A stretch of 64,000 nucleotides of DNA from Eubacteriales Family XIII. Incertae Sedis bacterium (GCA_031261345.1 JAISKC010000051.1:1-64000), one strand, 5' to 3'. Counted from the first letter of the stretch, positions 44,378 through 55,198 are shown. The notes: generated from the letters alone by a model not told the origin. Numbers and translations: made by a program.

Positions 44378-45289
44378 CTACCACTCGCGCTGTTTCATGT
44401 CCGCTTCCAATGTGTTGACGAGCAACCTCTCCCGCAGCATCGACACCTCAAACGGAAGTTTCGTGCCCCTCTCGCCATCCACGTCCGTAAGAATTTCGCC
44501 CTCCATGGACTCGATTTTGAGTTTGCTCGTCTTGAAATATATGACGTGGTTGTCGCTGATGTGCTGACCTGTCAGGGCGGAAAGAAGCACCGGTGCCATG
44601 ACGGGCACAAGCATCTCCTTGAATATTATCACATCGAAAAGTCCGTCGTTTATCGCCGATTCGGGAGCGAGATGCTTGAAGCCACCGGCAGAACGTCCGT
44701 TCATAATCAAAACGGCGCTGGTCTTTTCGTCTACCACCCGCTCGTCGGTCGTGATACGCAAATGTGAAGCCTTCACCTTCGGTAGCTCAGAGAGTCCTTT
44801 CAAATAATAGCCCGCCAATCCCATCGTGCTTTTGATATTCGGGTCGGTTTTTTGACTGATGTCAACGAGCATTCCTATGGCAAGCACGTTCACAAAGCAC
44901 TTCTTTCCGGCGACACCGACGTCCATGGTCGTATAATTTTCGCTGAGTGAAATGGCAATCATCTCTTCTATCACGTTCGGAATATGGAAATACGAGGCGA
45001 GGTCGTTTGCAGTTCCCGCTGGATAAATTGCCAATGGAACGTAGACATCGTTTTTGATCATAGCGTTGACGATACGGTTGATCGTTCCGTCTCCACCGGC
45101 CACAATTATCTTGTGATAACCGGAAATGTCGAGGTCGCTCATCATCTTTTCGACCGTGAGCGAGCCGCCAATTCTGACGGGGACGACCAACATATCCTTC
45201 TTCGCAAAGGACGAGATGACCAAGTCAAGGTGCATTGTGAAGACCGCATTTCCGGCCTTAGGATTGTAAAACAATAAAACTTTTTTCAT
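44378..45289 (-). CDS. Diacylglycerol kinase family lipid kinase
   Basis: 303 residues of the DAGK catalytic family: KVLLFYNPKAGN at the N-terminus, the nucleotide site IIVAGGDGTINRIVNAM, and IYPAGTANDLASYFHIP. The C-terminal half is the beta-sandwich typical of YegS/BmrU/DgkB. It probably phosphorylates diacylglycerol or a related lipid, recycling it into phospholipid synthesis. Which lipid cannot be told. Confidence 0.92.
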   Translation of the reverse strand: MKKVLLFYNPKAGNAVFTMHLDLVISSFAKKDMLVVPVRIGGSLTVEKMMSDLDISGYHKIIVAGGDGTINRIVNAMIKNDVYVPLAIYPAGTANDLASYFHIPNVIEEMIAISLSENYTTMDVGVAGKKCFVNVLAIGMLVDISQKTDPNIKSTMGLAGYYLKGLSELPKVKASHLRITTDERVVDEKTSAVLIMNGRSAGGFKHLAPESAINDGLFDVIIFKEMLVPVMAPVLLSALTGQHISDNHVIYFKTSKLKIESMEGEILTDVDGERGTKLPFEVSMLRERLLVNTLEADMKQREW

Positions 45290-45347
45290 CTTTTACTTAC
45301 CTCATTTAGGCAACATTCTGTGCTACCGCCCATACTTGCTTATTTAC

Positions 45348-46640
45348 TTATTCTATCACATCGCCCGAGCAAAAAATATCGCTGACGAGGTATAGCGAAC
45401 CGGCAATGACGATTGCGTCGTAGTCACCCGCGAGCGACAGCGCAAGTGCGTAAGCCTTCCGAGGATCAGCCTCCACGTATACGGGGTGGTCTGCCGCCGA
45501 GCATACTTTTGCCTCCAGCTCCCCCACCGGCGTAGCCTTCTCGTTTGCGGACTCCGTGAGTACAATTCCCGCAGAGGCCTCGAGAAACTTGGCCAAAATC
45601 CCCTCCGCATCCTTGTCCTTCAGTATGGAGGTAACAAACAGTATTTTCTTCTCGGGAAGAAGCACCCGCAAAGTATCCACAAGCACCGATGCACCCTCGG
45701 CATTGTGAGCACCATCGACGATGACTAAGGGATCCGCGGACGCAACCTCAAATCTCGCGGGTAGCTTCGCCGAAAGCATGCCCTCCTTGAGCTTTCCGGA
45801 ATCCAGTGAAATGTATTTTTTCATTCTGAGATATTCAATGGCGACAAGCGCGGTTACGGCGTTTCGCACCTGATGCTCGCCCACCATCGATATTTCAATG
45901 TGGTCATAACGCTTCGAGTCGATGATGGCCGAAAAGTCGTAGCCTCCGAGCGTCCTTTCGTGAATGAAGTACTTCACCTTCGAGCTGTCGACCAAGGGCG
46001 CCCGAAGCTCGTAAGCCTTCCGTGCAATGACCTTGGCAGCTTCGCCGGTAGCCCCGCTCACAACCGGACAGCCCGACTTGATGATACCAGCCTTCTCCGC
46101 CGCTATCTCCGCCTCTGTCTCGCCCAATCTGTCGGTATGGTCGAGCGATATACCAGTAATGACGGACACGAGGGGCTTGTCTATGATGTTGGTCGAATCG
46201 CCCCTGCCTCCGAGGCCGACTTCGAGAACGACAAAATCCAAATCCTGCTCCTCAAAATACGAAAAGCCTATCGCGGTCAAAATCTCAAATTCGGTGGGGC
46301 TTGTCTTCATCGATTTTGCCGCTTCAAGCACCCTGTCCGTGTGAAGGAAAAGTGCCTCGTCCGAAATCATCTTACCGTTTGCTTCAATTCTCTCGTTGAA
46401 TTCCCTCACGTAGGGCGAGGAAAAAATACCGGCGGTGTATCCGAGCGAAAGAAGCACTTCATAAATGTACCTTGATACCGAGCCCTTGCCGTTTGTACCC
46501 GCAACGTGAACGACCTTGAGGTCTTTTTCAGGATTGCCAAGCAAGTTGCAAAGCTCCCGAATATTGTCCAAACCAAGCTTGCTGCCAAACTTAGCAAACT
46601 CAGAAATCCGAGCCTGCACATTCCCTTTCAAAGCACTCAC
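45348..46640 (-). CDS. folC: Folylpolyglutamate synthase / dihydrofolate synthase
   Basis: 430 residues of the Mur-ligase fold. The ATP loop is VAGTNGKGSVSRYI; LDHTDRLGETEAEIAAEKAGIIKSG is the family block, and VIVDGAHNAEGA the C-terminal one. It adds glutamate to folate. The start is GTG, sharing one base with the valS stop; valS-folC is a common Firmicutes pair. Confidence 0.95.
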   Translation of the reverse strand: MSALKGNVQARISEFAKFGSKLGLDNIRELCNLLGNPEKDLKVVHVAGTNGKGSVSRYIYEVLLSLGYTAGIFSSPYVREFNERIEANGKMISDEALFLHTDRVLEAAKSMKTSPTEFEILTAIGFSYFEEQDLDFVVLEVGLGGRGDSTNIIDKPLVSVITGISLDHTDRLGETEAEIAAEKAGIIKSGCPVVSGATGEAAKVIARKAYELRAPLVDSSKVKYFIHERTLGGYDFSAIIDSKRYDHIEISMVGEHQVRNAVTALVAIEYLRMKKYISLDSGKLKEGMLSAKLPARFEVASADPLVIVDGAHNAEGASVLVDTLRVLLPEKKILFVTSILKDKDAEGILAKFLEASAGIVLTESANEKATPVGELEAKVCSAADHPVYVEADPRKAYALALSLAGDYDAIVIAGSLYLVSDIFCSGDVIE

Positions 46641-49309
46641 TACTTAGCCAGCCTCTCCTCAAGAGCCCGTAGCCGCTGCGAAAGTTTCTCACAGCTGTCC
46701 TCGGCCGCCGCCAATTTCGCCCTCTCGCTCAAAACGACAGCCTCCGGCGCCTTAGCCACAAAGCCTTCATTATTAAGTTTGCCTGAAAGCCTCTTGATAT
46801 TCTGCCGATGTCCCTCTATCTCCTTTGAGAGTCTTTCCTTCTCCGCCTCAAAATCAATCAAATCTCCGGCAGGAATGAAAATCTCAACACCGCTCGCAAC
46901 AGCCGTCATGGAGTCTTCACTGCCGACGTCAGCAAACGCGACAGACGTGATATTCGCCAGTTTTTCTATATGAATTAGCTCCGCCTCAAGCATCGCCTTT
47001 TTCTTTGCATCGGCTTTGAAGACGGCCGTAAGTTTCTTCGATGGTGGGGCCTCCGCCTCCGCCTTGATATTTCTGATGGCACGAATGACAGACTTCACGA
47101 GTTCAATTCTCTCGTTCTCCTCTTTGAAATCGGGCAAATCCGAGCCCTCGGGCCAAGCATCGACGATGAGCTTGTTCGGCTTATTCAGGTATGACCAAAT
47201 CTCCTCCGTGATGAACGGCATGAACGGATGGAGCAACCTGAGCAAATCGGAAAGTACATCGACGAGGACTATCAGGCAAATTTCCTTCTGCTCCTCATCC
47301 TCACCGTAGAGCCTCGACTTGACCAGCTCGATATACCAATCGCAGTAATCATCCTTGATGAGATCGAATATCTTCTGCGTCGCAACCGAAAGCTCAAAAC
47401 TCTCCAAATTGTTCGTAACCTCAGCCGCCACGATTTCCGTCCTGTGGAGTATCCACTTGTCTTCATCAGCGAGATTCAGCTTCGCCATCTCTTCTTTTCC
47501 CAGTAATGGAAGGCCTGATTCCGGCACGCTCATGAGGACAAACCTCGAGGCGTTCCACAGCTTGTTTGCAAAATTTCTAGCGGACTCAACCTTGTCGGTT
47601 GTGAATCTCATATCATTTCCGGCGGCGCTTCCGTTCAGTAGCATGAACCGAAGTGCGTCAGCTCCATATTGATCGATCACCTCCAACGGATCAACGCCGT
47701 TGCCGAGGCTCTTGCTCATCTTGCGCCCCTCGGAATCCCTGACGAGGCCGTGGACAAAGACATGCTCAAACGGAACAGAACCCGTCATCTTCAGAGCGGA
47801 AAATACCATGCGAACCACCCAGAAGAATATGATGTCATAGCCTGTTACAAGTACGTTTGTGGGATAAAAATAGTCCATGTCGGGGCTCTTCTCGGGCCAA
47901 CCCAAAGTCGAAAACGGCCAGAGCGCCGAACTGAACCACGTGTCGAGGACATCTTCGTCCTGCGTCAAATTCTTACCTCCGCATTTCGGGCAGGAATCCG
48001 GCTTCTCGCGTGAGACGATGAGCTCGCCGCAATCATCGCAGTAATACGCGGGAATTCTATGTCCCCACCAGAGCTGCCTTGAGATACACCAATCTCTGAT
48101 TTCCTCGAGCCAGTGCAGATAAGTCTTTTCAAATCTATCGGGCACGTGCTTAAGGTCTTTCTTTTTCGCCGCTTCTATAGCAGGTTTCGCGAGTTCTTCC
48201 ATCTTAACAAACCACTGCTCGCTTATCATGGGTTCAACGATAGTGCCGCAACGATAACATTTCCCTGTAGGAATGACCACGTTTTCGGTCTTCACGAGGA
48301 AACCGCCAGCATCGAGGTCAGCCACCCAATTTTTGCGGCAAGCGAATCTATCCTGCCCCTCATACTTCCCTGAAACATCGGTCATTTTCGCATCGAAATC
48401 TATACAGACGAGCTGCGGCAGACCGTGTCTCTCGCCAACCTCAAAGTCATTCGGGTCATGAGCCGGAGTGATTTTTACAGCACCCGTGCCCTTCTCAGGG
48501 TCAGGATAGCTGTCAGCAATCACAGGTATCTCGCGATTTACCAAAGGAATAAGAACCTTCTTACCTATCATTCCTACGTATCTTGGATCATCACCCCTGA
48601 CCGCGATTGCCGCGTCGGCAAACATCGTCTCCGGCCGTGAAGTCGCGACCGTGATACCCTTTTCCGGATTTTCAGGATCCTCCGCATCTGGATATCTGAA
48701 ATACCAATACTGGCCGTTCAAATCCTCGTGCTCAACCTCCGCGTCGGAAAGCGTAGTCCCACAATCCGGACACCAGTTGATGAGCCTGCTACCCTTGTAT
48801 ATCAGACCTTGCTCATAAAGAGTGACGAAGAACTCGACAACGGCCTCGTTGCAACCCTCATCCATCGTGAAACGCTCGCGCTCCCAATCGCAACTGTCGC
48901 CGAGACGCCTCTGCTGCTCGGTGATCTTGCCGCCGTAGATTTCCTTCCACTTCCAAGCCCTCTTCAAAAACTCATCGCGGCCAATTTCATCTTTCGTCTT
49001 GCCCTCCGTCTTGAGTATATCGTCGGCGACCTTCACCTCCGTAGCAATGCTCGCGTGATCCGTCCCAGGCAGCCAAAGAGCCGAAAACCCCTGAAGCCGC
49101 TTAAATCTCGTCAGCACGTCTTGGAGCGTCTGGTCGAGTGCATGCCCCATGTGAAGCTGCCCCGTGATATTCGGCGGCGGCATTACAATAGTAAACGGCC
49201 TCTTATTCTCATCGATTTCCGCATGAAAGTCGCCGTCCGCCTCCCACGCCTCGTATATCTTCTTCTCAAATGACTTAGGGTCATAATTCTTCGCTAATTC
49301 TCTCGCCAT
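46640..49309 (-). CDS. valS: Valine--tRNA ligase
   Basis: About 889 residues. Class I motifs: PPNITGQLHMGHALDQT (HIGH-type) and GRKMSKSLGNG (KMSKS). The editing domain lies at about 180-350 and a C-terminal coiled coil at about 825-889. Cysteine pairs (WCPDCGTTL, YYCDDCG, CPKCGG) suggest zinc binding. AGGAGAG precedes the ATG at 49309. No T-box leader is seen in the short upstream gap. Confidence 0.97.
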   Translation of the reverse strand: MARELAKNYDPKSFEKKIYEAWEADGDFHAEIDENKRPFTIVMPPPNITGQLHMGHALDQTLQDVLTRFKRLQGFSALWLPGTDHASIATEVKVADDILKTEGKTKDEIGRDEFLKRAWKWKEIYGGKITEQQRRLGDSCDWERERFTMDEGCNEAVVEFFVTLYEQGLIYKGSRLINWCPDCGTTLSDAEVEHEDLNGQYWYFRYPDAEDPENPEKGITVATSRPETMFADAAIAVRGDDPRYVGMIGKKVLIPLVNREIPVIADSYPDPEKGTGAVKITPAHDPNDFEVGERHGLPQLVCIDFDAKMTDVSGKYEGQDRFACRKNWVADLDAGGFLVKTENVVIPTGKCYRCGTIVEPMISEQWFVKMEELAKPAIEAAKKKDLKHVPDRFEKTYLHWLEEIRDWCISRQLWWGHRIPAYYCDDCGELIVSREKPDSCPKCGGKNLTQDEDVLDTWFSSALWPFSTLGWPEKSPDMDYFYPTNVLVTGYDIIFFWVVRMVFSALKMTGSVPFEHVFVHGLVRDSEGRKMSKSLGNGVDPLEVIDQYGADALRFMLLNGSAAGNDMRFTTDKVESARNFANKLWNASRFVLMSVPESGLPLLGKEEMAKLNLADEDKWILHRTEIVAAEVTNNLESFELSVATQKIFDLIKDDYCDWYIELVKSRLYGEDEEQKEICLIVLVDVLSDLLRLLHPFMPFITEEIWSYLNKPNKLIVDAWPEGSDLPDFKEENERIELVKSVIRAIRNIKAEAEAPPSKKLTAVFKADAKKKAMLEAELIHIEKLANITSVAFADVGSEDSMTAVASGVEIFIPAGDLIDFEAEKERLSKEIEGHRQNIKRLSGKLNNEGFVAKAPEAVVLSERAKLAAAEDSCEKLSQRLRALEERLAK

Positions 49310-49398
49310 AAAAGCATCTCTCCTAAACTTCAATAATGTACATACGCATTTAATTATACACCATTTTCACCCCAACAAAAATTGGCAGAAAATATTCG

Positions 49399-49460
49399 GC
49401 GATTTGACCAGTAACTTTCATGCGAAAAGACCAGTATAACCCCTGCGATTTGACTGATAG
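49399..49460. promoter_or_regulatory. Three direct repeats with a 23-bp period
   Basis: GCGATTTGACCAGTAA (49399), GCGAAAAGACCAGTAT (49422) and GCGATTTGACTGATAG (49445) are spaced exactly 23 bp apart. The third contains the -35 hexamer of the AAA/DUF4143 gene. Repeats in phase with about two helix turns suggest cooperative binding of a regulator, perhaps the gene's own product. Confidence 0.7.
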
Positions 49461-49478
49461 ATATATTTGTGGTAATAT
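49450..49478 (+). promoter_or_regulatory. Promoter of AAA/DUF4143 gene, apparently leaderless
   Basis: TTGACT, a 17-nt spacer and TAATAT. The ATG at 49485 lies 7 nt after the -10 box, where transcription would begin, and no ribosome site precedes it. The mRNA may therefore start at or next to the AUG. Confidence 0.65.
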
Positions 49479-49484
49479 TCCCTT

Positions 49485-50762
49485 ATGGAAAAATACAAAG
49501 ATAGACTATTGGATAAAAAAATAAGCAATCTCGTAGATATATTACCTGCGATTGCTATTGATGGCGCGAAAGCCGTAGGAAAGACCGCCACCGCAAGTAG
49601 ATTTTCAAAATCCATCTTTGAATTTGATGATTTTGATGTACAAACTCTATATCAACTCAAACGTGATGAGATTCTCGGAGCGGCTACACCCGTACTCCTC
49701 GATGAGTGGCAACGAATTCCTGCGATTTGGGATGCAGTACGCCGTATTGTAGACAAAGATAGTAGACCGGCTCAATACATCCTGACGGGAAGTGCATATC
49801 CCCAAAATGCGAATATCCACAGTGGAGCAGGTCGAATCGTTCATCAGAAAATGTATCCTCTGTCATTGCAGGAGAGGTATCAATTTACGAACGGTATCAG
49901 TATTGGGGATTGTTTTTCGGGAAACATTGACAATGAAATGTTTATAGAAACGAAAATAACCTTTGATGATTACATAAAGGAAATACTCAGCTCCGGCTTT
50001 CCTGGCATATATTTTGGTGAAGAGCAGGCGAGAGACTATTACTTGAATGGATATATTGACAATATGATCTCAGTAGAAATGATTGAAAATAATTATCGAA
50101 TCAGGAAGCCCGATACCATGAAGAGATGGTTGAAATCATTTGCCGCCGCCACGGGCACAGAGACCGGCTACACTGAGATTTTGGATAATGCTACCGCAGG
50201 AGAACGCGACAAACCGTCCAAAACGACCACGGAAGTTTATAGAGAAATCCTACAAAACTTATGGCTTTTGGAGGAACTCCCTGCGTGGCTTCCGCTTGAG
50301 GGAAACTTCAACCGACTGAAGACCACGCCAAAGCATTATTTGGTAGATCCTGCAATTGAGGCAAAACTACTTGGACTTACCTATGACGAGATGGCGGCCA
50401 TGAAAGCGAAATCCCCCTTTGATAGAAAATATGGTTCCATAGTGGGAAGATTGTTCGAGTCGCTTATTTGTCTATCGCTCAGAACATATTCTTCCGCAAA
50501 CGACGCAGCTCTTTCATACTTAAAAACGCGAAATGGTGACCATGAGATAGATTTTATTGTTTCCAAGGGGAAAAAAGTTGTTGCTATAGAAGTAAAATTG
50601 TCAAATGATATTGCGGATAGTGATGCGAAGCATTTAAACTGGTTGGAGAACCAAATTGGTGAAAACCTTGTCTGCAAAATAATAGTATACACGGGAAAAT
50701 ACTTATATCGCAGGGAAAGCGATGCAGTCATAGCCTGTCCTGCCTGCTTGCTCGGTGCATAG
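49485..50762 (+). CDS. AAA ATPase with DUF4143 domain
   Basis: 425 residues. An AAA_14-type ATPase forms the N-terminal half (IAIDGAKAVGKTATASRFSK with Walker A GAKAVGKTA; LLDEWQRIP as Walker B; YILTGSAYP). The C-terminal DUF4143 half ends in a PD-(D/E)XK-like nuclease fold (GDHEIDFIVSKGKKVVAIEV, Asp...Glu-x-Lys). These proteins are frequent and mobile in gut bacteria; a role is not established. Three 23-bp repeats and a near-consensus promoter lie directly upstream, and a terminator follows. Confidence 0.88.
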   Translation: MEKYKDRLLDKKISNLVDILPAIAIDGAKAVGKTATASRFSKSIFEFDDFDVQTLYQLKRDEILGAATPVLLDEWQRIPAIWDAVRRIVDKDSRPAQYILTGSAYPQNANIHSGAGRIVHQKMYPLSLQERYQFTNGISIGDCFSGNIDNEMFIETKITFDDYIKEILSSGFPGIYFGEEQARDYYLNGYIDNMISVEMIENNYRIRKPDTMKRWLKSFAAATGTETGYTEILDNATAGERDKPSKTTTEVYREILQNLWLLEELPAWLPLEGNFNRLKTTPKHYLVDPAIEAKLLGLTYDEMAAMKAKSPFDRKYGSIVGRLFESLICLSLRTYSSANDAALSYLKTRNGDHEIDFIVSKGKKVVAIEVKLSNDIADSDAKHLNWLENQIGENLVCKIIVYTGKYLYRRESDAVIACPACLLGA

Positions 50763-50801
50763 AAAAAGAGCCCCCCGCTATTTGTGCGAGAGGCCCTTTT
50801 T
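50763..50801. terminator. Bidirectional rho-independent terminator
   Basis: AAAAAGAGCCCCCCGC pairs with GCGAGAGGCCCTTTTT around TATTTGT (approximate stem with bulges). It ends the AAA gene and, with the A run, would also serve the surface gene converging from the right. Confidence 0.7.
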
Positions 50802-50829
50802 AGGTTTGGGTTTCAATCCTAAGTTGTCA

Positions 50830-53800
50830 TTATGCTACGTATGCTTCTTCATGCTCCGAATCTCTGTCCGCTCTTCTGAGCTTGTAGACTACCAGTAATG
50901 CTATTTGGGCTATGAAGACTATGCCTACGAAGAACGTCCAGTTGTTGATCCATACCATCGGCTGATTGAGATTGTCGAGAATGAGCCAGACAATTGGCGT
51001 CAATATGCCAAAGATGACTGTCAAAGCCTTGAGTACCTTTCCGCGTTTGTTTTGAGCCTCATCATCGATATATCCATCATACAAATCATCCTCACGCCTT
51101 CTTTTCACGAGCGTTCCAGCGACGAGCAACACCGAAATAATAGTAGCGACCAAGGAAATGAGCAGGCTGAGCAAACTCCAAGCACCCTTTGTACCGAACC
51201 CACCGAGCGGCACGTTGCCATTGAGCACATCGATGATAGGATTGCCAGTCTGATTTGCGAACATCTCAGCATTTCTGTCAGTTCTATCAATAGGCGCACC
51301 GCCACGCTCAGTAGTCGTTCCCGTGGGTGCGTTGGTCTCCGGCTCCTGCGGCTCATCGATTTCCTCTTCTTCGTCAACGCCAACAGGAATCCTACTCCAC
51401 AACGCAGTGTAGGTAGCATCTCCCGTCACCTTCGCGGCTACAGTCTTGTCCCAACCGTCAAACTGCCAGCCGGCTTCTCCACTGGCCTCTGGTGCCGAGG
51501 GTGTGAGGTCCGAGTAATGAAGACCACCAGTAACCTGTTCAGCAAATGAGCCATGCGTGCCAGGCAGGTATTTCACCGTATAGTCGATAGGCTTCCAGAC
51601 AGCAGTGTAGGTAGCATTTCCTGTCACCTTAGAGGCGATAGTCTTGTCCCAGCCGTCAAACTGCCAACCGGCTTCTCCACTTGCCTCTGGTGCCGCAGGT
51701 GTGAGGTCCGAGTAATGAAGACCACCAGTAATCTGTTCGACAAATGAGCCATGCGCGCCAGGCAGATATTTCACCGTATAGGCGATAGGTTTCCAGACAG
51801 CGGTATAGGTAACGTTCTCTGTCACCTTAGAGGCGATGGTCTTGTCCCAGCCATCAAACTGCCAACCGGCCTCACCACTAGCCTCTGGTGCCGCAGGTGT
51901 ATTCGGAGCTACGCCGTCCGAGTAATGAAGACCACCAGTGATCTGCTCGGCAAACGTCCCATGTATGCCTGGCAGATATTTCACCGTATAGTTTATAGGC
52001 TTCCAGACTGCGTAGAGGTTGCTATTTGCAGCAGAAAATCTCACAGAATTTCCGGCATCGTATTTTGCATCAGCCTCTTTTGCATCTTTGTCAGAAGACC
52101 AACCGATGAACTTGTAGTGTGCCCTGCTATATCCCAAATCAGATTCCGAGGCAATGCTATATGGTGCAAGTCTTTGCACCTTCAAGTCGTTTAGTTTTGA
52201 ATCGCCTTTGTCAGTATTTCTATGATATGTAAGTTTCACCAAATCGTCAGGATCAACATAGCGCGCAACAAGCGTAGTATTTCCATATACATTTATATGC
52301 ATACCGGGATAAACGATGTCGGTATGAGAAACGCTTTCAGCATCAGTATATGTATAAGTCCAGCCCGCGAAGACCTTGCTGCCGTCCTTAAGCCCACTAC
52401 CATCAAGTACATTCACCTTAGTGCTGATGTCATAAGAAGAACCATCGACGGGAATGCTTCCCGAAGTCCCTGTACCTATATCGTAAGAAACACCAAATCC
52501 ATCAGTCTGCCACATTGCGACGAGTTCAACATTTTCAATGATTTCGTTTTCCCATGCATATTCTTGAGTCTTGCCATCTTTAGTCCAATACCACCCAAGG
52601 AAAGTACCGTAACCCTCTACCTGCTCGCCTATCTGATAGATATCTTCCGGAAATATCACCTTGCCATTCGCGGCTACGCCTACGGTGAGTTTTGGTTCGG
52701 AATCTGCAGCTTTGGCTTTGAAGTAAACATAATAGGCATTGGGTTCATATTTTGCATAAAGTTTGGCATCTAAAGCCGGATACAATTCATCTCCTGTGAA
52801 TCTTGTTTTATAATCATTGTCCCAATACCAATCGACAAAGTCATAACCGTCTGGAGGTGTTGGATTATACGCTGACAGATTGCCAATAGGCTCCTCGAAA
52901 GGTCCAGAAATAGAGCTTTGTACATTCGTTCCGCTTCCTGCATCAAGTTCTATTGTTACCTCCCTTCGATTGTAGAAACCATATGTGTAGGAATATTGGC
53001 TACCTCGAATAAACTCGGCGGGTTGCACCCAACCTCCTGAAGCGAAATTGCCTGGAGTTGGCGATAACCCATCGTAAACCAATTGAGCAATGTTGGTGAT
53101 GTTTGCACCATTGTACGTATAGTTCGAAACTACGTACGAAGGAGAATACTTATAAATTTTGCCGTTATACTTCAGATATTCTCTATGCGTACCATCGACC
53201 ATACTTGCGGTCTCATCGGACATATTCGCAATCTCTATTGAATTGTCATCAACATATTGTTCTTCCTCAACGGTAAGTTCTATATACGCAAGTCGTTCGT
53301 GTAAATATGCGGGATCAAAGGTCTTCAAGGCGGGCTTGACAATGATTGTTGTTGAGCCCGCACTTGTCGGGTTGATTGACGCAAAACCAATAGAGTATGG
53401 ATTAAAGTGTGTTTGGTGTGGCCCACTATTTTCATCTGTTTCATTGCCATAAAGCCAACCATAAAATTTCTGATTAGATGTATTTGTAACATCCTGAGGT
53501 TCGGGAAACATACCTGATACTACTTGCCCAAACTTTGCTTCAAAACTGTATGTGCCGGTTGCATAACTTTGCCCTTTATACACAAATGTCATTCCTGCAG
53601 GATATTGAAAATCAAATGTATACACGATTCGCTGATAATATACATTGATGATGGTGCTATCATTGCCAGCAATAGTTTTCCCAACCGCAGTTGTAAACCC
53701 ATAATTTGAGTATGTCAATTCAGAATTGGCACCCTTTGCCAAAGCATAATACCTTGTCGCAATACCCTCAACAGTGGTATCATCAAGAACTGTTCCTGCC

Positions 53801-55198
53801 GTCAAGGCCTCACCAATATCGTCCTTATCTACAACTTTGGAATATATGTACTGATAGTTTTGAGTATTTGCACCTGGATTTCCGTCAATATTTGCCTTCT
53901 CATTCCAGTATACAATGGTATATCCTACATCTATTGCTTCCCAAACAGCATAAAGATGCACATCGCCTGCCGATTCTGCAACTTGTACAGGATTGCTACT
54001 TTGGAAATAATCGATCGTAGATGAAACCTTATCAGGGTCATCACTTGACCAATACAAAAAACTGTAGCCACTGCGAGAGGGATCGGAGGTTGGCTTCGTT
54101 ACGTCGCCTAAATCAGTGACACCGTTGTAGATAATTTTTTCGGGTCTGATATAACTACCATTTGTATGGAAATAGACATTGTGTTCAAAAACAAGCTCTG
54201 GGGCAAGAATCAAATTGTCATTTATTTGTGTGCCTGAAGACCCAAAATAAAATTGGGTGACCGAATTTCCTTTTGGAAACCACTTGCCCGTTGTGACCAT
54301 TCCCGACGGAGCCGTGAATTTAAGGTTGGGATTTGTGATGGTATCACCCGCACTTGCGGTTTCGGAATGTATTATAAGTCCACTAGCATCTTCAAATTGC
54401 ACGAGGTATTTGTCGGAATAGACAGCGGTCAGGGTCAGGTTGTTATCTGTTACCAGTGCATCGGTGATCGGGGTGTTTTCAATTTGAAATGCCTCGTTTG
54501 GGTCAGTGGTGTCGGTTCCGTCGATGTACCAACCAAAGAAGGAAGTCTTACCTGGCGGAAGCTCAGGTATTTTCGGCTCATGAACGGTTTCACCATTCTC
54601 AACATAATAAGTCTTATATGTGCTACCATCGCCATTCTTGAAGGTAACGGTATAGACAGAATCTTCATTTACCAATGCTTCAATTAAATTGGTCGATTTT
54701 TGAAGCGAAGTGATTGCAGTAGAAAAAGCTCGCTCGCCTTCCTTGTCATAGTGAGCAGAGCGAGCGTGGGCCTGACCCGACCTGTGCTGGGACGCACCAT
54801 CAGGTGAGTCGCAGTGAATCCAGTCCTCATTGCTGCTAATAGATTCCGGCTCAGAGGCCGGAATGACAGAGTTTGGTGCTGGAATAACAGAACTGTTGTC
54901 CGTTTCACTGTCATTGCGGGCTTGACCCGCAATCCAGCCCTTGTCGCCATTTGTGGAAAAAGCTCGCGAGTCCGGAAGGACAGCCTCATCGGGGTTGTCG
55001 GAACCGGACATTTGCCCTTCAGCTACTTGCTCGGAGAGCACCCCCCCCCCTGACATTTTCTTCCAATTCGTCTGTCGCCATCGCAAACTGCGGTACTATC
55101 GCCATTGTCAGCATCACCAGTGTCAGCAATACAGCCGACACTCGCCTCCCAAATGGCTTTCTCGCATTACCATTACTATAGTTGCTATTGTTCCTCAT
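50830..55198 (-). CDS. Phase-variable InlB/Listeria-Bacteroides repeat surface protein, out of frame at a G10 tract
   Basis: The ATG at 55198 (behind AAAGGGGAAA) opens a signal peptide (RRVSAVLLTLVMLTMAIVPQ), but at the ten-G run 55041-55050 this frame passes into 59 codons and a stop. The long frame picks up one nucleotide later; nine or twelve G would join them into about 1455 residues. The body holds many Flg_new/InlB B-type repeats (VTFKNGDGSTYKTYYV, FFGWYIDGTD), three near-identical 66-70-residue repeats (YTVKYLPG...GLHYSD...GWQFDGWDKT) and three C-terminal membrane segments after VPLGGFGTKGAW. An in-frame ATG at 55086 would lack the signal peptide. The reading as a phase-variable adhesin-like protein is inference; a base-count error is the alternative. 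Confidence 0.8.
51395..52000 (-). repeat. Three near-identical tandem repeats in surface gene
   Basis: Units of 198, 198 and 210 bp, each starting YTVKYLPG and ending YTAVWKPI or a close variant. DNA identity is very high, so they can recombine and change number in steps that keep the frame. The 12 extra bases lie in the N-terminal-most unit. Confidence 0.88.
54755..54975 (-). repeat. Cluster of in-frame palindromic repeat modules
   Basis: Same modules as at 3053-3210, in the same order: the composite block coding HCDSPDGASQHRSGQA (about 54770-54826), TTCCGGCTCAGAGGCCGGAA (54843-54862) and ATTGCGGG-CTTGA-CCCGCAAT (about 54913-54933). All are read through in the surface-protein frame right behind the G10 tract. 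Confidence 0.85.
55041..55050 (-). repeat. G10 homopolymer tract (OFF frame)
   Basis: Ten consecutive G on the coding strand, starting 148 nt after the ATG at 55198. With ten, the signal-peptide frame meets TGA at 55019-55021. With nine or twelve it joins the long surface-protein frame. Confidence 0.9.

Noticed and set aside
49310-49484. T-box leader before valS
   Set aside because: The gap is too short and has no specifier loop, T-box sequence or terminator on the minus strand.
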